Of a stretch of DNA of 64,000 nucleotides, positions 24,543-34,055 are shown one piece after another. This DNA comes from Granulicella mallensis MP5ACTX8 (GTDB taxonomy: Bacteria > Acidobacteriota > Terriglobia > Terriglobales > Acidobacteriaceae): contig NC_016631.1 in assembly GCF_000178955.2 (NCBI RefSeq), positions 2,108,001-2,172,000 on the forward strand. Direction: 5' to 3'. The notes beneath the pieces were generated by a model that worked only from the letters and a program-made list of their open reading frames with translations, was not told where the DNA came from and did no database searches. A program made the position numbers and the translations under genes. The stretch's first letter is position 1, and every line of letters begins with the position of its first letter.

Positions 24543-25376
24543 TTGAGTTTCTTAGTGCCAGAACTATATCAGCTTAGCCACGGTGACTGTCTTACGGAGA
24601 TGTCAAAGTTGCCCGCCAATAGTGTCGATATGGTCTTGACTGACCTGCCGAAGCGGTTTCCACCACCGAGCGACGAGGTTGTCAGGCTGTACACACAGGA
24701 ACGATGGACACTCCGCAGAATAGCTGACCTCTATCATTCAAATCACCACGTTATTCGCCGTATCCTGCATAAAAACAATGTCGAGATTATCGGCAACAGG
24801 GCGCGGAAGCCAGTCAGCGATGAGACGCGAAAGCGTCAGAGCGCGGCGGCTAAAAAGCGTGGCCCGCACCTGACCAAGTACACATACAGCGAAGCCCAGA
24901 ATAGAGCCAATCAGAAGCGCAAGATGGGAACAGTGATTGACCTCGATCAATACAAAGATTTCGAGCGTCTCAAGTTCCTTACAAAACTGACCTCCAGATA
25001 TCGAAAACACTTTGGACATTCCGATGAGGTCCGCAAGGCATTTATAGATAAGTTCTGGAATGATCCGGCTTTCAATGCGATATACGACCGATGGATTAGC
25101 TCCGGCCAGAACAAATGGTGGATGCCTTCTCTCGATCACAAGCAACCGAAATCACGAAAAGGCTCTTGGGCCTTGGACAATCTGGAAATGCTTACGTGGT
25201 TCGAGAACAGGGCCAAAGACAACATGACATCCGAAGAGTGGGCAGCGTTCAAACGCACAAATCACATTAGCTCAGACCTCTTCATCGAGAACATACTTAA
25301 TGACCGAATCCAACCCAACGGAGAACAACATAGGGAAGACAGCGGATTATCAACTCCTCTTAGGCGATGCGCTTGA
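24543..25376 (+). CDS. HNH homing endonuclease fused to a methyltransferase N-terminal fragment
   Basis: The first ~36 residues are the N-terminus of a beta-class DNA methyltransferase (YQLSHGDCLTEMSKLPANSV then MVLTDLP). Exactly at the catalytic DLPY motif the frame passes into a homing endonuclease: a helix-turn-helix (TLRRIADLYHSNHHVIRRIL), a NUMOD-like basic segment (SDETRKRQSAAAKKRG) and an HNH-type core (WWMPSLDHKQPKSRKGSW followed by NLEMLTWFENRAKDN). The start is TTG 24,543 or GTG 24,555. The 3' end overlaps the next, divergent, methyltransferase N-terminus in another frame. It may derive from intron- or intein-like insertion. Confidence 0.7.
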   Translation: MSFLVPELYQLSHGDCLTEMSKLPANSVDMVLTDLPKRFPPPSDEVVRLYTQERWTLRRIADLYHSNHHVIRRILHKNNVEIIGNRARKPVSDETRKRQSAAAKKRGPHLTKYTYSEAQNRANQKRKMGTVIDLDQYKDFERLKFLTKLTSRYRKHFGHSDEVRKAFIDKFWNDPAFNAIYDRWISSGQNKWWMPSLDHKQPKSRKGSWALDNLEMLTWFENRAKDNMTSEEWAAFKRTNHISSDLFIENILNDRIQPNGEQHREDSGLSTPLRRCA

Positions 25377-26123
25377 GCAGATGAAAGTGATACCGGCAGG
25401 ATCGATAGATATGATCCTCACCGATCTTCCCTATGGTTAGGAACGACCAGCAACGCGTGGGACAGCATCATTCCGATGGAAAAGCTCTGGGCAGAATGGA
25501 AACGCGTCTGCAAGCCAGGAGCGCCAATCGTGCTCTTTACACAGCAACCATTCACCACGACTGTCGCCGTGAGCAATCTCAAACAGCTAAAGACTGAACT
25601 CATTTGGGAGAAACCGCAGGGAACGAACTTCCTAAACGCGAAGAAATATCCCATGAAAGTTCACGAGAATATCCTCGTGTTCTGCGATCAAACTCCGCTG
25701 TATCACCCACAGATGACGACCGGAGCAACACCATACGTCACTGGCGCTCATTATGGTTCGAGCAACTATCGTCCGATGGATTACGCGGGCGGTAAAGTGA
25801 ATGCTGACGGCTCTCGCTATCCAAGATCGGTTCTACAGTTCATACCTGAACGAGGAATGCACCCAACACAGAAACCTGTTTCTCTCTGCGAATGGCTCAT
25901 ACGCACATATTCAAATGCTGGCGATACCGTGCTTGATTGCTGCATGGGGTCTGGCACAACGATTCTCGCGGCACTCAATACAGACAGAAAGGGAATCGGC
26001 ATTGAACAAGATCAGAAGTATTTCGATATAGCAGCACAACGATGCAAAGAGACAGAGGCTAACCAAACAACGTTAACCTCTATCCCGCATGAACCAGACA
26101 TCATAGAAGATAGAGCGGCTTAA
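25300..26123 (+). pseudogene. Beta-class DNA methyltransferase broken by a 5-bp insertion
   Basis: The frame from ATG 25,300 encodes an N-terminus (DYQLLLGDALEQMKVIPAGS then IDMILTDLPYG) and stops at TAG 25,438. Removing TAGGA (25,438-25,442) would restore DLPYGTTSNAWDSIIPMEKL and join the downstream frame, which holds HPTQKPVSLCEWLI and the SAM-binding VLDCCMGSGTTILAAL. Motif order (DLPY before GxG) is that of the beta class, probably N6-adenine. The C-terminal part could still be translated from ATG 25,476 but would lack the catalytic motif. The lesion lies at the same codons where the upstream gene joins its endonuclease. Confidence 0.8.
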
Positions 26124-26127
26124 TAAC

Positions 26128-27054
26128 CTACCAATCTCGATATGGCAGATTCGATTTCGTCACATTAGCTGATGTCAATCCAATTGAGCGGCAAAAGCCA
26201 AAGACCGCGAGCTGAGTGAGATCAGCATTGGGCGTCGGTCCTATTTTGATCTCAGTGACTGCATCCCAACGAAAAACGTCAGGACGCATCTCCTCGGCGG
26301 CTTTCGAATGAGGCACATTTAGGGCGACATACGGGACCAAAGATGAACGCGTACATCTGAACTCAATTTGATGGGCCTGCTGGAATTGGGATGGCAGAAC
26401 CAAACGATACTCAGATTCGCTGCTGAATCCCTTATGTTTGTAAAAACTGGCCTGAGCTTCGATGTTGAAACGGAAGTAAGCGTCGATACTAGCGAACTCA
26501 TCTCCATAGTTATCCTTTAGCTCCTGCACTGACTTCAACGCATCGTTATACGCCGAATTCAATACTTTAATCGCAAGCTCGCCGTCATTAGGATCAACAT
26601 AGAATACGCGTTTGAATTCACAGGGCAGTATATAGTCCCACACGTTTCGCTTATAACCCTCGTAGGCAGGCTTCCACGCAAGCTCTACTGCTTTTAGACA
26701 CTCTGTCTTGAATCCGATGCTGACGCCGTTAGCCTGTGGACAATACGAGCGCCATTGATTCAGCGAATCTGACTCTGCGGAGAACGATGCGACATATGGA
26801 CCATCGGGTACCTGTGATCGCTGGCTAATTCGAAATTGTTCGACTTCCATGCGATGTTCTGACGCGAAGTTGAGTAAATGTCCATCCACGGTGTCGAGCA
26901 GAAGGTTCCGCTCAGAGACATCATTCAAATATCCGATATCCGTAGCCCATATCTTCTGTGTCTTCAGAATCTTCATCATTGAAGCCAGAGACGTGTAGTG
27001 ATACACCACGGTCGGCTCTACGTCTGGAATCAGGGGTTTGAGAACACTGCTCAT
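26128..27054 (-). CDS. DUF2971 family protein
   Basis: The 308-aa protein shows the DUF2971 pattern: VVYHYTSLASMMKIL at the N-terminus, ATDIGYLNDVSERNLL, YVASFSAESDSLNQWRSYC followed by GVSIGF, and SFYKHKGFSSESEYRLVLP. The family is scattered in accessory and defence-linked loci and its activity is unproven. It is a minus-strand gene between early genes and terS, the typical place for a moron expressed from the prophage. Confidence 0.78.
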   Translation of the reverse strand: MSSVLKPLIPDVEPTVVYHYTSLASMMKILKTQKIWATDIGYLNDVSERNLLLDTVDGHLLNFASEHRMEVEQFRISQRSQVPDGPYVASFSAESDSLNQWRSYCPQANGVSIGFKTECLKAVELAWKPAYEGYKRNVWDYILPCEFKRVFYVDPNDGELAIKVLNSAYNDALKSVQELKDNYGDEFASIDAYFRFNIEAQASFYKHKGFSSESEYRLVLPSQFQQAHQIEFRCTRSSLVPYVALNVPHSKAAEEMRPDVFRWDAVTEIKIGPTPNADLTQLAVFGFCRSIGLTSANVTKSNLPYRDW

Positions 27055-27178
27055 GTATCCGCCATCCTAACGGAAATCAAAGGTTAGGGGTATGGGGTCG
27101 AAATCCCTCGCATTCAGGCCCCCTGAGACCGCACATTGGTCGAATTTTTACGTCTGCAATTCAAAGTTTTGAAAATCG

Positions 27179-27568
27179 ATGCCCAAACCACGTAAACCGA
27201 CGGCCCTGCTTGCCTTAAATGGCGGTCTGGCCACTAATCCTGGCCGCTATGCAGATAGATTGAGCGAACCTAATGTGACTCTTCCCATTGGTTCAGCCCC
27301 ATCCGGTTTCTCCAAAGCGAAACGTGCGATATGGGATGAAGTGGCTGGCTTGGTTGCGCCTGGTGTTCTCCAACGCAGTGACCGCATCATCCTTGAACTC
27401 ATCACCCACCTCATATATGACCTACGCACAGGCCAATCGACTGTCGCGTCTATCGCGCAGCTACGTATGGCTCTCGCCTCATTAGGCATGACCCCTTCAG
27501 ATCGAAGCCGCGTGTCAGCCGCTCCCCAAGATTCCCCCAATGACCCCTTGCAGTTCCTCGACAGTTAG
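27179..27568 (+). CDS. terS: Terminase small subunit (P27 family)
   Basis: The 129-aa protein matches the P27-type small terminase: PRKPTALLALNGGLATNPGR at the N-terminus, LPIGSAPSGFSKAKRAIWDE and ILELITHLIYDL. It recognises phage DNA and recruits the large subunit. It overlaps terL by 29 bp. Confidence 0.85.
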   Translation: MPKPRKPTALLALNGGLATNPGRYADRLSEPNVTLPIGSAPSGFSKAKRAIWDEVAGLVAPGVLQRSDRIILELITHLIYDLRTGQSTVASIAQLRMALASLGMTPSDRSRVSAAPQDSPNDPLQFLDS

Positions 27569-29231
27569 CTTCACCGACCGCGCCATCCATTATTGCCGGT
27601 CCATCTTCGCGAAGGAACATCCTGCTAGTCGATACACAATCGGAGCCTGTCAACGCTTCCTAGACGATCTAGAGCGCACTGATTGGCGCTGGATATACGA
27701 TCCCGCCCGCGCACATAAGGTTTGCAGCTTCATCCAGCTCTGCCCACACGAAAAGGGCGCAAAGCAATCAACGCCATTCCTATTGGAAGACTTCCAGGTC
27801 TTCATTGTCTGTTCCATATTTGGCTTTGTTGACCGTGACACCCAGCTCAGACGCTTCCGTGAGGCTGTATTGCTCATTCCCCGGAAGAACGGCAAGTCGC
27901 CTCTAGCTGCTGCCATTGCTCTATACATGACTTTCTTTGACGGGGAGAAAGGTGCCGAAACCTACTGCGGAGCACTCACCGAACAACAGGCCTTTGAAGT
28001 CTTCCGGCCTGCAAAGGCCATGCTCGAAGGGATGCCTGCACTCTGCAAGCGTTACGGAATCGAGATAAACGCAAAGTCTCTCGTACAACCTACATCCCGC
28101 TCTCGAATGATGCCCGTCATTGGCACAGGCCGGGACGGCTCCATGCCTCATCTGTTCGTAGGCGACGAAGCGCATCAGTGGAGAGACGCATCTCTCTATG
28201 ACGCCCAATCAACGGGCATGGTCGGACGTAAACAACCTCTCAAGCTCATCATCACCACTGCTGGCGAAACGATCAGCGGCCCGGCCCACTCCAAACAGCG
28301 TGAAGTTGAAGCACTGCTAGATGGCAAAGGCGATAACGAACGTCTATTCGGTGTCATTTATACCGCCGATCCCGAGATCCCCTGGACCTCACGCGAAGCC
28401 CTCCTAAGCGCCAATCCCAACATTGGTGTGAGTGTCTCGGAAGAATCCCTCATTGAGGCTCAAGCCGAAGCAATTCGTAATAGTGCCAAGCAGGGAACAT
28501 TCCGCTGCAAACACTTGAATCATTGGATAACCGCCTCATCCGCATGGATGAACATGGAGTTCTTTCGCAAGTGTGCGGATTCCGCACTCAGCCCAGACGC
28601 ATTCCTCGATGATCCCTGCATCCTCAGCAGCGATCTTGCCTCCAAGATCGACCTCTGCGCTCTCTGCAAACTGTTCAGGCGGGATATAGAAGGCAAACCC
28701 CACTATTACGCCTTCGTTCAGTGTTACGTTCCTGAGTCACGCGTCAACGACCCCGCCAACCAACACTTTCAGAAATGGTGCGCTGACGGGCTTCTCACCT
28801 CCACACCGGGCAGCAGCATTGATTACGCCACGCTCGAACGAGACACCCTCGCTGATATCGCCAAATTCAAAGTTTCTCTGCTTGCCTATGACGAACGCTA
28901 TGCAGACCAATTCTCCCAGCGCGTAGCCGAACAAAGCGGCATAGATAGGGTCATTATCCCGCCATCTCCTCGCGAGCTATCACCCGCAATGAAGGAATTG
29001 GAATCAGCCGTATACGACGGCAGGTTCCATTACGACGGCAACCCACTTCTTGAGTGGGCGATGGGCAATGTTCTCACTCACGAGACAGTCGCCGGCAATC
29101 TCACAATGCCCGACAAGCCGGCTCCCGAAGCCAAGATAGACCCCGCAATAGCCATATTCCTCGCTATGAACCGAGCCATGTTGCTCGATCCCGCAGATAA
29201 GACATCTGCCTTTGAACCGTTCTTCCTATAA
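27540..29231 (+). CDS. terL: Terminase large subunit
   Basis: The 563-aa packaging motor has an N-terminal ATPase with Walker A (LLIPRKNGKSPLAAAIALYM) and Walker B (HLFVGDEAHQW), then the coupling segment KLIITTAGETISGPAHS. The C-terminal nuclease contains acidic patches (CILSSDLASKIDLCALCKLF and LLAYDERYADQF). Length and motifs fit Terminase_1 of HK97-like phages. It overlaps both neighbours. Confidence 0.95.
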   Translation: MTPCSSSTVSFTDRAIHYCRSIFAKEHPASRYTIGACQRFLDDLERTDWRWIYDPARAHKVCSFIQLCPHEKGAKQSTPFLLEDFQVFIVCSIFGFVDRDTQLRRFREAVLLIPRKNGKSPLAAAIALYMTFFDGEKGAETYCGALTEQQAFEVFRPAKAMLEGMPALCKRYGIEINAKSLVQPTSRSRMMPVIGTGRDGSMPHLFVGDEAHQWRDASLYDAQSTGMVGRKQPLKLIITTAGETISGPAHSKQREVEALLDGKGDNERLFGVIYTADPEIPWTSREALLSANPNIGVSVSEESLIEAQAEAIRNSAKQGTFRCKHLNHWITASSAWMNMEFFRKCADSALSPDAFLDDPCILSSDLASKIDLCALCKLFRRDIEGKPHYYAFVQCYVPESRVNDPANQHFQKWCADGLLTSTPGSSIDYATLERDTLADIAKFKVSLLAYDERYADQFSQRVAEQSGIDRVIIPPSPRELSPAMKELESAVYDGRFHYDGNPLLEWAMGNVLTHETVAGNLTMPDKPAPEAKIDPAIAIFLAMNRAMLLDPADKTSAFEPFFL

Positions 29232-29244
29232 GACTCCCTCCCGA

Positions 29245-30897
29245 ATGTCCCTTATCAAACTGAATTTAGAAGTGCCGCCATCGCCTCCGATAGAGCAGCG
29301 CGACAGCACCGTTAACGTCAATGGCCTGTTCTCCGCAGCATGGTCAATGCTGACGGATACAACACCCACCGCATCCGGCGAGATGGTCAATGAAGCCATC
29401 GCCCTGCAACACATTACTGTTTATGCGGCTGTCCGGTGCATTGCTGAGTCCGTAGGCTCTCTGACTCTCCGTCTCTATCGGCGCACCGACAGAGGCCGTC
29501 AGGAAGCACTAGACAAGTCCCTATACCGCGTTCTTACCGTTTCGCCTAACGATGAGATGTCTGCACCTGTTTTATGGGAATCAATTGCTGGTTGCATGGC
29601 CCTCACAGGCAATGCCTATCTTGAAATCCTCCGCAACAGCGCATTGGAACCAGTCGGCATATATCCGCTATCACCTCTATTAACCACACCAGTCCGTCTC
29701 CCTGACAAGACCCTGGCCTTTAAGACGAGTGTCGGCCTCACTAACGGTCAGACACGCATTGTCGCAGCGAAAGATATGCTCCATTTTCCTCTGTTTTCAT
29801 GGGACGGCCTCAAAGGTCTGTCACCCATTGGTCAGGCGCGGCAAGCAATTGGCCTCGCGAGAGCAGCTGAAAAGTTCGGAAGCAAGTTCTTCGGCAACGG
29901 CTCACGCCCAGGTGGATTGCTCACACCGAACAGCAAGATAGACGAAAAAGAAATGATTAACTTCCGCAAGTTCTGGGAAGCCGCCAATGGTGGAGAGAAT
30001 CAAGGCCGAATAGGTGTTTTACCTCAGTCCTGGACCTACACCCAGCTTGGCCTGTCACCTGAAGACAGTCAGTTTCTCGAAACCCGTCAGTTTAGCCGTA
30101 CAGATATCGCAGCACTCTTCCGCGTGCCGCCTACGATGGTCGGCGATACCACCCGCCTGTCAAATAACAATCACGAGCAGCAGTCACTCTCATTCGTCAC
30201 CGATACATTGCGCCCCTATCTGGTCCGTATCGAGAAGGAAATCCAGCGCAAGCTGCTTCCTGTAGACGGCTCAATGTTTGTTGAATTCGATGTTTCTGAA
30301 CGTCTACGCGGTGACTTCGCAACGACGATGGCGGGATTCGCAACAGGGAAACAATGGGGCTTCTATTCCACCAACGCAGTCCTAGAAAAGCTCGGCGAGA
30401 ATCCCATCGGTCCAGAGGGTGATGTCTATTGGGCTCCCGTCAACATGATGAACGCGGCAAGTCTCACCACTGTTCAGAAACCCATAGCGCCGACCACGCC
30501 TGCTGAAGCAGAAGCCGAAGTCGATCAAAGATCACTGTTCGATGCCTATATCCCGGCATTCAACGGTCTGTTTCAGGATGCCGTTAGCCGCATATCCTCT
30601 CGCAGCAAACGCGATGCGGAATCCATCACACCGATCTTGAACCCAATCCTTCAGTCGATTTCTAGCCTGATCGTCACCGAGGCCCGCAGCAAGTTTGATC
30701 TTCCTGATGATTGGACGCCTTCAGACAAGATCGTCCGTGACTGTATCAAAAACGCCTCTAGCCGCGCCAATGAATGGACCACGGATAACGCTTCATCTGT
30801 ATCCGGCTCCGAAATGAGCAAAGCGATTCGTTCCATCCACACAAACATCTTTCGCGAAGCCGGTGCAGCAATAGCCACAAGGAACCCCCATGTCTAA
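29245..30897 (+). CDS. HK97-family portal protein
   Basis: The 550-aa protein has the portal core: HITVYAAVRCIAESVGSLTL, NDEMSAPVLWESIAGCMALT, LTGNAYLEILRN, HFPLFSWDGLKGLSPIGQAR and FRVPPTMVGDTTRLSNNNHE. It forms the dodecameric vertex channel. Its ~130-residue helical C-terminal extension after NMMNAASL is longer than in HK97. I favour ATG 29,245 (MSLIKLNLE); ATG 29,212 inside terL is also possible, and neither has a clear ribosome site. Confidence 0.93.
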   Translation: MSLIKLNLEVPPSPPIEQRDSTVNVNGLFSAAWSMLTDTTPTASGEMVNEAIALQHITVYAAVRCIAESVGSLTLRLYRRTDRGRQEALDKSLYRVLTVSPNDEMSAPVLWESIAGCMALTGNAYLEILRNSALEPVGIYPLSPLLTTPVRLPDKTLAFKTSVGLTNGQTRIVAAKDMLHFPLFSWDGLKGLSPIGQARQAIGLARAAEKFGSKFFGNGSRPGGLLTPNSKIDEKEMINFRKFWEAANGGENQGRIGVLPQSWTYTQLGLSPEDSQFLETRQFSRTDIAALFRVPPTMVGDTTRLSNNNHEQQSLSFVTDTLRPYLVRIEKEIQRKLLPVDGSMFVEFDVSERLRGDFATTMAGFATGKQWGFYSTNAVLEKLGENPIGPEGDVYWAPVNMMNAASLTTVQKPIAPTTPAEAEAEVDQRSLFDAYIPAFNGLFQDAVSRISSRSKRDAESITPILNPILQSISSLIVTEARSKFDLPDDWTPSDKIVRDCIKNASSRANEWTTDNASSVSGSEMSKAIRSIHTNIFREAGAAIATRNPHV

Positions 30898-31648
30898 AGA
30901 ACCAAATTCAGTTGAGCATCGCTATCTAACACAAGAGTTTCGTGTGTCCGATACAGGAGCGCCAACCATTTCCGGTTATGCCGCTCTATTCGGCGTTTTT
31001 TCAGAAGATATCGGAGGCTGGACCGAATCGATTGATCCTCACGCATTCGATGCCATCATGATGACGAATCCTGATGTCCGTGCTCTATGGAATCACAATC
31101 CTGACCATGTATTAGGCAGAACTCTATCGGGCACATTGAAGCTAAACCTTGATTCTCGCGGATTGGCCTACGTCATTGATCCACCTAACACAACACTGGC
31201 TAACGACCTGATTGTTTCGATGCGCCGTAAGGATGTAACGCAATCGTCATTCGGCTTCAAGGTCAAACGCGATCAATGGACAGAGCAACCAGACGGCAGC
31301 ATCACTCGCCGCATATTGGAATTCCAAGAGTTGCTAGACATATCGCCTGTTACCTATCCGGCTTATGCCCAAACAAGCTCTCAGGCCCGCAACATGCCTT
31401 CGACAATGCCAGCCGAACTCCGCTCTAAGATCATCACCCGATCAGCAGACGACATCTCAAATGAACCTATTTGCGAATGTGAATGCACCCAATGTCTCGC
31501 AGGAGCCTGCAATCTCTGCTCTGACGATGACTGCATAGACGAAGTTTGTTCTTGCTACAACCAGAATGCTCAGAGATCACTACATGTCTCTGATTCAGAG
31601 CATAGACGCCTTCTGATGAAGCTGGCTCTATTGGCTCATAAGCACTAA
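30890..31648 (+). CDS. Prohead protease (HK97 U35 type) with Cys-rich C-terminus
   Basis: The 252-aa protein contains the protease fold signature: ISGYAALFGVFSEDIGGWTE, VRALWNHNPDHVLGRT (catalytic His) and VTQSSFGFKVKRDQW (catalytic Ser region), ending LDISPVTYPAYAQTSS. Residues ~193-222 form a tail with nine Cys and many Asp/Glu (e.g. ICECECTQCLAGACNLC), suggesting metal binding. It processes the capsid scaffold domain and overlaps the portal gene. Confidence 0.9.
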   Translation: MSKEPNSVEHRYLTQEFRVSDTGAPTISGYAALFGVFSEDIGGWTESIDPHAFDAIMMTNPDVRALWNHNPDHVLGRTLSGTLKLNLDSRGLAYVIDPPNTTLANDLIVSMRRKDVTQSSFGFKVKRDQWTEQPDGSITRRILEFQELLDISPVTYPAYAQTSSQARNMPSTMPAELRSKIITRSADDISNEPICECECTQCLAGACNLCSDDDCIDEVCSCYNQNAQRSLHVSDSEHRRLLMKLALLAHKH

Positions 31649-31797
31649 TCCCCACCCCACAAATTTAGTAATTCGCAAGTAGGACGTCGCCGCTATGTCG
31701 TGCCGCGTTCAATCGCACCCGTCTGCCTTGCAGCCCTGAAGTCTCGCCCGCAGCGAATCGGTCAGCGCATATCCCCCCTGCAACACGGAAACACACA

Positions 31798-32979
31798 ATG
31801 GAAATCAAGTCTTTAACAGAAAAACGCAACAAGATCATGTCTGATGCGACTGCATTAGTAGCGGGCGAAAACGTCACCGCAGAACAACGCACTCAATTCG
31901 ATTCAATGTTGGCTGATGTCACAGCCATTGACGGCGATATCGCCAGAGTCCAGGCCGCTGACGAATACCGCGCCTCCATCAACAAGGCTACAAACAGCCC
32001 ACGTCCTAACCCAGGCGAATCCAACGACGTTCATGAATCCGTTGAAGTCCGCAGCGCCCAGGTAAAGCAATCATTTCGCAATTACCTTCGTACCGGCCAG
32101 ATAGAGATACGTGATTTAACTGTCGCCAACAGCGGCGTTATGATCCCCACTCTCTTCAATCCTTCAGTCTTTGAAGCTCAGAAGTCATACGGCCAAATCT
32201 ATGACCTCGTTAACGTGATGAAGACCGACACTGGCGATCCTATCAAGCTAGTTCTTGATAACGACACCAACAACGGCCTTACCTCCGTCACCGTTGGAAC
32301 TAACGCCAGCGAAGTCGACCCATCCATCACTGGATTAACCCTTCAGGTGGACAACTTCACCACAGGCGTTATCAGAATCGACAATGGCCTCCTAACAGAC
32401 GCCGGATTCGATGTTGAGGCCTTCATCCGTGACAGATTCGCTAACCGCTTCTTTCGGGGTGCAAGCAATCTCATCATCAACGGCAACGCAGGTGCGGTTC
32501 AGTCAATAACCACCGCATACAACACCCAAGGTTTCACCAGCGCCACAACCAACAAGCTCGGCTATGTTGACTTTGCTACTGCTATCGGAACCCTAGACCC
32601 TGCATATCAGCCTAACGCCGTATGGGCAATGTCCAATGCAACACTTGGCTATGTCATCGGTCTAACTGACACCGCTGGCCGTCCCTTATTCCTTCCTAAT
32701 TACGGTGACGCATCAGGTGGTTTCGTCGGAACCATTCTCGGTCGCCCTGTAAAGCTAGTCACCCAGCTTCCCGCTGTTGCAACAGGTAATGTTCCTGTTC
32801 TATTCGGTGACTTCAAACAAGCCTATACATTCCGTCAGCAAAATCCTGGCCTCGGAATCCTTCGCTTGAATGAACTCTTTGCAGCCGGATACGAAACAGG
32901 CTTCGTCGGTTTCGCCCGTGTCGGTGGATTAGCCACTAACGCCGGTGTCTCACCCATCTGCGCAATCACAATCAAGTAA
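31798..32979 (+). CDS. HK97-family major capsid protein
   Basis: The 393-aa protein has an N-terminal coiled-coil scaffold (delta) domain of ~95 residues (LTEKRNKIMSDATALVAGEN), expected to be removed by the protease, followed by the HK97 fold: SFRNYLRTG, SGVMIPTLFNPSVFEAQKSY, VEAFIRDRFANRFFRGASNL and LPNYGDASGGFVGTILGRPV. It builds the capsid shell. Confidence 0.94.
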   Translation: MEIKSLTEKRNKIMSDATALVAGENVTAEQRTQFDSMLADVTAIDGDIARVQAADEYRASINKATNSPRPNPGESNDVHESVEVRSAQVKQSFRNYLRTGQIEIRDLTVANSGVMIPTLFNPSVFEAQKSYGQIYDLVNVMKTDTGDPIKLVLDNDTNNGLTSVTVGTNASEVDPSITGLTLQVDNFTTGVIRIDNGLLTDAGFDVEAFIRDRFANRFFRGASNLIINGNAGAVQSITTAYNTQGFTSATTNKLGYVDFATAIGTLDPAYQPNAVWAMSNATLGYVIGLTDTAGRPLFLPNYGDASGGFVGTILGRPVKLVTQLPAVATGNVPVLFGDFKQAYTFRQQNPGLGILRLNELFAAGYETGFVGFARVGGLATNAGVSPICAITIK

Positions 32980-33042
32980 CCGCCCAAGAAGAAGGCAGGG
33001 GATGGCTCACGTCGTCCCTTGTCTCTTCGGTATCCCGCCTAA

Positions 33043-33720
33043 ATGATCCTCAGCTATCAACTCATCACACCGCCAACGGTGGAACCTGTCACGCTCGAAT
33101 TGGCAAAAAGCCATTGCAGAGTCGACTTTACTGCTGATGATCCTCTGATCCAGGTCTACATCACAGCGGCCCGGCAGTATGCGGAGAAATACACCAATCG
33201 CGCATTCTTCAACCAGACATGGGTGTTGGCATTGGATCACTTTCCGTTGCCGAGATTCCAAACGTCATTGAATGCAGAACAGCGTCATGATTGGCCCTAT
33301 TTCGGTGCCGCATGGGACTACTTCAGCATCAGGCTGCCTAAGCCACGATGCGTCTCTGTTCAGTCCGTCACATATCTTGACCTGAACGCACAGCTTCAGA
33401 CATTAGACCCATCGACATACTTCGTCGATACGACCTCCGAGCCTGCTCGTCTCGTGCCGTCTGAAAACCTCTTCTGGCCATACACACAGCAATATCTCCC
33501 CGGCTCAGTAAAGATCACCTATCTGGCTGGCTCTTATGGTGATGGCGTGACCGTCAACACATGCCCACAAACCATTGTGATGGCGATTCTGTTGCTCGTG
33601 AGCCATTGGTATGAGAACAGGGAAGACAGTACAGCCCTAAACCTCAAGAACATCCCTATGGGTGTCAGTGCCTTGCTGGATACGGAAGTGTTCAACGCGC
33701 TGACTTACGACGCGGTATAA
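33043..33720 (+). CDS. Head-tail connector protein (gp6 / phiE125 gp8-like)
   Basis: The 225-aa protein has the helical connector pattern VEPVTLELAKSHCRVDFTAD, IQVYITAARQYAEKYTNRAF and near the end ILLLVSHWYENRED. It forms the ring below the portal. Its position directly after the capsid gene is canonical. Confidence 0.87.
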   Translation: MILSYQLITPPTVEPVTLELAKSHCRVDFTADDPLIQVYITAARQYAEKYTNRAFFNQTWVLALDHFPLPRFQTSLNAEQRHDWPYFGAAWDYFSIRLPKPRCVSVQSVTYLDLNAQLQTLDPSTYFVDTTSEPARLVPSENLFWPYTQQYLPGSVKITYLAGSYGDGVTVNTCPQTIVMAILLLVSHWYENREDSTALNLKNIPMGVSALLDTEVFNALTYDAV

Positions 33721-33723
33721 GCC

Positions 33724-34053
33724 ATGCAAGCAGGAAATCTCAAACGCCCCATCACCGTCGAAGTTCCCGGCACTACCAAAGATCAATACGGCCAGATAAC
33801 GGCCACATGGGACACTCTGTTGCAGACATGGGCAGACATCCACACGATCACTTCTAAGGAAGTCTATGCTCTGGGTGCTGGATTCAATTCTCAAATCTCC
33901 CACAAGATCACTATCCGGTTTCAACCTGCTGTAACGCTCGCAGCCGGAATGCGTGTCGTCTATCTCACCCGCAATTTCATCATTCAAGCTGTATCCGATC
34001 CCACAGAAGAGCGTAGGGAACTGGACCTGCTCTGTCTTGAGCAAACGAAATAA
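33724..34053 (+). CDS. Phage head closure protein
   Basis: The 109-aa protein starts MQAGNLKRPITVEVPGTTKD and continues YGQITATWDTLLQTWADIHT, the head-tail joining/SPP1 gp16-like signature. It follows the connector after 3 bp and precedes the tail terminator after 2 bp. Confidence 0.87.
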   Translation: MQAGNLKRPITVEVPGTTKDQYGQITATWDTLLQTWADIHTITSKEVYALGAGFNSQISHKITIRFQPAVTLAAGMRVVYLTRNFIIQAVSDPTEERRELDLLCLEQTK

Positions 34054-34055
34054 CA

